From Lachnospiraceae bacterium (GTDB lineage: Bacteria; Bacillota; Clostridia; Lachnospirales; Lachnospiraceae), in contig CAADYR010000091.1 in the NCBI GenBank assembly GCA_900753305.1, forward strand, positions 32,067 to 96,066: 64,000 nt of DNA, given 5' to 3'. A program made the position numbers and the translations under genes. Under the pieces are notes generated by a model that was given only the letters and a program-made list of their open reading frames with translations, was not told where the DNA came from and did no database searches. Positions 60,503 through 64,000 of the stretch are shown one piece after another; the first letter of the stretch is position 1; the number at the start of each line of letters is the position of its first letter.

Positions 60503-62197
60503 ATGCAAAAGAAACAGGAACAAACATATGGAGCACACAGTCAGGCAATGCGACTAAAAAAAAATATTAAAAAGTCCAAAATTTCATTAATTGTGGGATC
60601 AGTTTTACTGATATTGCTTTTTTCTACTTCTATCGTGTCTAATCGGCTGGTAAGTGAACAGCTGGAGAGTACTATGTATCTGAATCAGTACAGAATGGGA
60701 TCGAAAAATCTGACGTATGCTGTGCAGGCGTATGCAGTTACAGCGGATCAACAATACTATGATGCCTATATGAATGAATTGAATGTAGATAAAAACCGGG
60801 ATATTGCATGGGCAGGATTGGAGAAAAACGATATTAAGGCAGATGAATGGGCGATGCTCAATCAGATAGCTGATTATTCCAATGGTCTGGTGCCTTTGGA
60901 AGAAAGTGCGATGGATTCTGTTGCGAATGGAGATACAGAAAGTGCGATTGAGTATGTGTTTGGAACAGAATATGGTGAAACAATCAATAAGATTAATGAT
61001 GTTACAGATGAAACAATACAGACTATTCAAACCAGATTGAGCCGTAAGAATAATAATATGATTATTTTACAGATTATAATGGCATTGTGCTTTCTTATTG
61101 CATTTGGAGATTTGATTTTGCAAGTGCTTAAGACAACAGGATTTGCCCGTAAAGAATTATTGCAGCCGATTATTAATGTGTCAGAAGCAATGAGAAAATT
61201 GGCAGCCGGTAATCTTTCCGGTGAATTTACGATGGAAGAAGATGACAGCGAAGTAGGAGTTATGGTAGCTGCAATTAATTATATGAAAACAAATCTTGCG
61301 GGAATTATTGGTGAAATATCCGCTGTGTTAGCACAAATGGGACAGGGAAATTATCAGATTACACTGAAGCAGAAATATGTAGGAGACTATCATATTATCG
61401 AAGAAACTTTTTATAAGATTTCAGAAGAAATGAAACAGATTGTAGGAACGATACAGTCAGCTTCTAAAGAAATCAATAATGGATCAGGTCAGCTTGCAAA
61501 TGCATCTGAAGATTTGGCAGAAGCCTGTACAACACAGGCTGCACAAGTGTCAGATATTGCAATGTTGATCAACCAGCTTAATGATAATATAGCAGAAAAT
61601 AAGAAAGAAGCCGAAGAGGCAGTGAAAATATCCAATTTGTCAGGTTCTACGTTAATTGCAGGAAATGCAAAAATGGAAGAACTTAAGACGGCGATAAAAG
61701 AAATCAGCCATTGTTCAGAACAAATCAATTCCATCATAGGTACAATAGAAGATATTGCATCAGAAACAAATCTATTGGCTTTGAATGCTGCGATTGAAGC
61801 TGCCAGGGCTGGTGAGGCTGGAAAAGGATTTGCAGTAGTTGCTGAACAGGTGAAGAAGCTTGCAGAAGAGTCAGCACAAGCTGTTGGCAAGACAACACAG
61901 CTTATAGAAACAACAATTTTAGCTGTACATAATGGTACCGAAATTGCAGATGAAGCAGCAGCAAGTATGGAAGATGTAATGCTTGGATCTACAGAAGTGG
62001 GAGAGAGGATACAGAAAATCGTTGAAAAATTTGAAAATGAAGAGACAAGTATAGGACAAATTAATGACAACATATCCGAGATTGCCGGAATTGTAGATAA
62101 TAATTCTGCTACTTCAGAAGAAACAGCAGCAGTAAGTGAGGAACAAAAGAGTCAGGCAGAGGCAATGGTAGAATTGGTAGGAAGGTTTGTAATATAA
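60503..62197 (+). CDS. Methyl-accepting chemotaxis protein
   Basis: A 564-residue transmembrane chemoreceptor. TM1 is about 26-46 and TM2 about 185-206. The sensor between them is helical and contains NLTYAVQAYAVTADQQYYDAYMNELNVDKNRD, resembling the histidine kinase at 2954. A HAMP domain follows (about 207-265), then methylation helices and the signalling tip EDIASETNLLALNAAIEAARAGEAGKGFAVVAEQVKKLAEES. No C-terminal NWETF-type pentapeptide is present (ends VELVGRFVI). It is transcribed apart from the fla/che operon from a sigma-A type promoter. Confidence 0.95.
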   Translation: MQKKQEQTYGAHSQAMRLKKNIKKSKISLIVGSVLLILLFSTSIVSNRLVSEQLESTMYLNQYRMGSKNLTYAVQAYAVTADQQYYDAYMNELNVDKNRDIAWAGLEKNDIKADEWAMLNQIADYSNGLVPLEESAMDSVANGDTESAIEYVFGTEYGETINKINDVTDETIQTIQTRLSRKNNNMIILQIIMALCFLIAFGDLILQVLKTTGFARKELLQPIINVSEAMRKLAAGNLSGEFTMEEDDSEVGVMVAAINYMKTNLAGIIGEISAVLAQMGQGNYQITLKQKYVGDYHIIEETFYKISEEMKQIVGTIQSASKEINNGSGQLANASEDLAEACTTQAAQVSDIAMLINQLNDNIAENKKEAEEAVKISNLSGSTLIAGNAKMEELKTAIKEISHCSEQINSIIGTIEDIASETNLLALNAAIEAARAGEAGKGFAVVAEQVKKLAEESAQAVGKTTQLIETTILAVHNGTEIADEAAASMEDVMLGSTEVGERIQKIVEKFENEETSIGQINDNISEIAGIVDNNSATSEETAAVSEEQKSQAEAMVELVGRFVI

Positions 62198-62268
62198 GGA
62201 ATGCTTGCATTTTAATGATATGTCTGCTATGCTGAATAATATGATAATATATATGCTTTTTGCACACA

Positions 62269-62291
62269 ACTTTGTGTCTGCAGCACAAAGT
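62269..62291 (+). other. Inverted repeat between chemoreceptor and orphan gene
   Basis: ACTTTGTG / CACAAAGT with a seven-base loop in the 148-base gap. No T-tract follows; a weaker AATGC-TT-GCATT stem with TTTT lies right after the chemoreceptor stop. It could be an operator or an RNA hairpin. Confidence 0.4.
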
Positions 62292-62345
62292 CTGCGTGCT
62301 ATTGAAAGGCATGATTATTAAAATGGTAAATAAGGCAGAAAACGC

Positions 62346-62792
62346 ATGCAGATAAAGAAAAAAATGAGGCAGTGCATTATAATATGGCTGCTTTTGGTAA
62401 TAGTTATATTTATAGATTGTGGAACAAGACTTGACGCAGATGCTCAGGTCTTGTTTTGTTTGCGTGAACATATTGATTATGAACCTGAGGAGAACTATGA
62501 TACAGATTACATGATACAGACGGAGCAATTGATCCATGAAAATGCATACCTACTGCAGGAACAACTACGATGCAGCGAATCGTTGATAGTTCAAGGCAAG
62601 CTGTGGAGAAACCCAAACAGTATACGTTTTGACTACATTGTCGGGATATGCCTTTTGGCATTACTGTTGGCTTTGTCTGGACAAAAGAACAGAAAAATAC
62701 ATATTTACGATAATCAGTATATTTTGCAAAGGTACTATCATATTATTTATATACAGGATTCGGATGGGAGAAAGAAAGTATCCATGCCGTAA
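62346..62792 (+). CDS. Hypothetical protein with two membrane segments (148 aa)
   Basis: A 148-residue protein. A basic start and TM (about 8-23, RQCIIIWLLLVIVIFID) lead to an extracytoplasmic stretch of about 70 residues with Glu/Gln/Tyr/Leu-rich helices. A second TM follows (about 95-110, YIVGICLLALLLALSG), then a Tyr/Ile-rich end (YDNQYILQRYYHIIYIQDSDGRKK). No family recognised. The ribosome site is weak (AAGGCAG), so confidence is moderate. It could be a partner of the transporter gene that follows. Confidence 0.6.
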   Translation: MQIKKKMRQCIIIWLLLVIVIFIDCGTRLDADAQVLFCLREHIDYEPEENYDTDYMIQTEQLIHENAYLLQEQLRCSESLIVQGKLWRNPNSIRFDYIVGICLLALLLALSGQKNRKIHIYDNQYILQRYYHIIYIQDSDGRKKVSMP

Positions 62793-62798
62793 TATTGA

Positions 62799-63680
62799 AT
62801 GAGTTTATGGAAAGGCATGGTTATAAATAATATGTTAAAAAATTTAATAAAAGGCATGATGATTGGAATTGCAAATATTATACCTGGAGTCAGTGGTGGA
62901 ACTCTTGCGGTATCAATGGGCATCTATGATAAACTGATACATTGTATTACGCATATCATATCTGAGTTTAAAGAGAGCATAAAATTTCTGCTTCCGATTT
63001 TTGCAGGGGCGGGTGTTGCGTTGATAGCACTTACTTTTGTAATACAGGCTTTATTTGATTATTATCCAATACCTACCAATCTGTTGTTCATAGGTTTGAT
63101 CATAGGCGGATTGCCACCTGTTATTGATAAGGTAAAAGACCATAGTGTAACGATTGGGCAGATAGTGGCGGGAATATTATTCTTTACACTTGTAGTAGGT
63201 ATGGCTTTGCTGGGAAGTGATGGAAGCAAAGAAGTATCCCTGGATGTGAACATACTGACAATTATTAAATTGTTGTTTGTCGGTATTATAGCTGCAGCAA
63301 CAATGATCGTACCTGGAGTCAGTGGTTCCATGGTATTACTGATACTGGGTTATTATCAGCCAATCATCAGACAGATCACATTATTTTGTACTGCATTGGT
63401 GGCGTTTGACATGCAGGGACTTATAGATGGTTTTTTAATACTCTTCCCGTTTGGAATAGGTGTGATCATTGGAATATTGGGAATAGCTAAGATTATAGAG
63501 ATTATGTTTGCAAAATATCCTGTGCATGCGTATTATGCGATAATAGGACTGATTGCCGCATCACCGATAGCAATTTTTGTGTGCAGTGATTTTTCCGGTT
63601 TCAGTATAGGAATGTTAATAGCAGGAATTATTGCACTTATAGTAGGATTTGGTATAGCAGTAAATCTGGGAGAAAAATAA
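62799..63680 (+). CDS. DUF368/PopT-family polyprenyl-phosphate transporter
   Basis: A polytopic membrane protein, 293 residues from the first ATG. It has about eight membrane segments and two copies of a PGVSG motif (GIANIIPGVSGGTLAVSMGIYDKL and MIVPGVSGSMVLLILGYYQPI), one in each inverted half. DUF368 proteins are reported to return undecaprenyl phosphate across the membrane for reuse in wall synthesis. The start is uncertain: ATG 62799, 62817 and 62832 are in frame, none with an ideal ribosome site; the family begins near MLKNLIKGMMIG (62832). Confidence 0.88.
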   Translation: MSLWKGMVINNMLKNLIKGMMIGIANIIPGVSGGTLAVSMGIYDKLIHCITHIISEFKESIKFLLPIFAGAGVALIALTFVIQALFDYYPIPTNLLFIGLIIGGLPPVIDKVKDHSVTIGQIVAGILFFTLVVGMALLGSDGSKEVSLDVNILTIIKLLFVGIIAAATMIVPGVSGSMVLLILGYYQPIIRQITLFCTALVAFDMQGLIDGFLILFPFGIGVIIGILGIAKIIEIMFAKYPVHAYYAIIGLIAASPIAIFVCSDFSGFSIGMLIAGIIALIVGFGIAVNLGEK

Positions 63681-63686
63681 AATGAA

Positions 63687-63729
63687 AGGACTCATGCCAT
63701 ATGGAAGTGACATGGGTTCTTTTATTTAT
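63687..63729 (+). terminator. Terminator after the DUF368 gene
   Basis: AGGACTCATG pairs with CATGGGTTCT over 10 bases with two G-T pairs; the loop contains the CCATATGG palindrome. TTTTATTTATG follows. Confidence 0.75.
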
Positions 63730-64000
63730 GAGTTTTTTATTTCTTATTTACGAAAAGAAATAGTTGCTATATAGATTTAAAACAATGCACAATTCAAACA
63801 ATTTAAAAGTATTTTCCAAGACGTAAGACTTGTCTGAACAGGAATTATGCGGTTTGTGGAGAAAAATAGAAATAAATGAAAAAAGATACAATTTCCTGTT
63901 GACAGACATGTACTATAGTGATATTATAGCAAATGTCGCTGATAACTACAGCGGAAATACATAAGAAAATTTAAGATTTTGCAAAAATCTTAAAAGTTAT
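63730..64000 (+). promoter_or_regulatory. AT-rich gap ending in a strong promoter and leader at the right edge
   Basis: No gene is seen in the last 320 bases. After an AT-rich stretch, TTGACA-17-TATTAT at 63899-63927 is a near-perfect sigma-A promoter. The transcript would begin with a CGCTG/CAGCG hairpin (about 63938-63954), then a TTAAGATTTT/AAAAATCTTAA hairpin (about 63971-63994), and runs off the window. The first could act as a leader or attenuator of a gene outside the window. Confidence 0.65.

Overview
The window reads as a low-GC, spore-lineage, motile member of the Clostridia, most likely Lachnospiraceae (Roseburia/Agathobacter/Butyrivibrio-like). This is inferred from protein style, gene order and gene content: gpr, spoIIP and sigK beside a complete CheC/CheD/FliY-type chemotaxis and flagellar operon with CodY and SigD. 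The genus cannot be fixed from sequence alone. No rRNA, tRNA, CRISPR array, insertion sequence or prophage was recognised; this is chromosomal core sequence, almost all on the + strand.

Layout. 1-2.5 kb: end of gap, then pgk and tpiA (lower glycolysis), with a structured intergenic element between pgk and tpiA. 2.5-8.1 kb: a small orphan gene on the minus strand, a large membrane hybrid histidine kinase, a PflX-like radical SAM protein, a HAD hydrolase and a small orphan. 8.1-14.6 kb: rpsT (minus strand) divergent from gpr-spoIIP-lepA-hemW, then the mother-cell sigma factor sigK. 14.7-19.6 kb: comM, dprA and topA. 19.7-20.5 kb: codY, with its own terminator.

20.7-57.1 kb: a fla/che operon of about 40 genes, flgB to sigD plus a tail of accessory genes, closed by a strong terminator. 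It encodes the rod and MS ring, C ring, export ATPase and gate, hook and hook cap, stator, the FlhF/FlhG placement GTPases, a PilZ protein, the chemotaxis proteins CheY, CheB, CheA, CheW, CheC and CheD, and sigma-D. Order is nearly that of the Bacillus subtilis fla/che operon, including codY in front and rpsB-tsf behind. motAB, a PilZ gene, fapA and several poorly known genes are additions. 57.2-59.1 kb: rpsB-tsf. 59.1-64 kb: a DUF819 transporter (minus strand), a chemoreceptor, an orphan membrane protein and a DUF368/PopT-type lipid-phosphate transporter, then a promoter with a leader running off the right edge.

Regulation is the most interesting aspect. A near-consensus CodY box (13 of 15) lies inside the flgB promoter directly downstream of codY. 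A second box (14 of 15) abuts an internal promoter in front of motA. A textbook sigma-D promoter lies in front of fliK, while sigD sits near the operon's end, giving a possible feedback loop. A terminator-like hairpin follows flgE. Together these suggest nutrient-gated motility with separate control points for basal body, hook and stator genes. All are motif readings made by eye. Other points are a FlgD hook cap with a surface-protein-like helical domain and a 36-bp minisatellite, a FlgE hook protein with a compositionally foreign central segment, and unnamed membrane or linker proteins around sigD.
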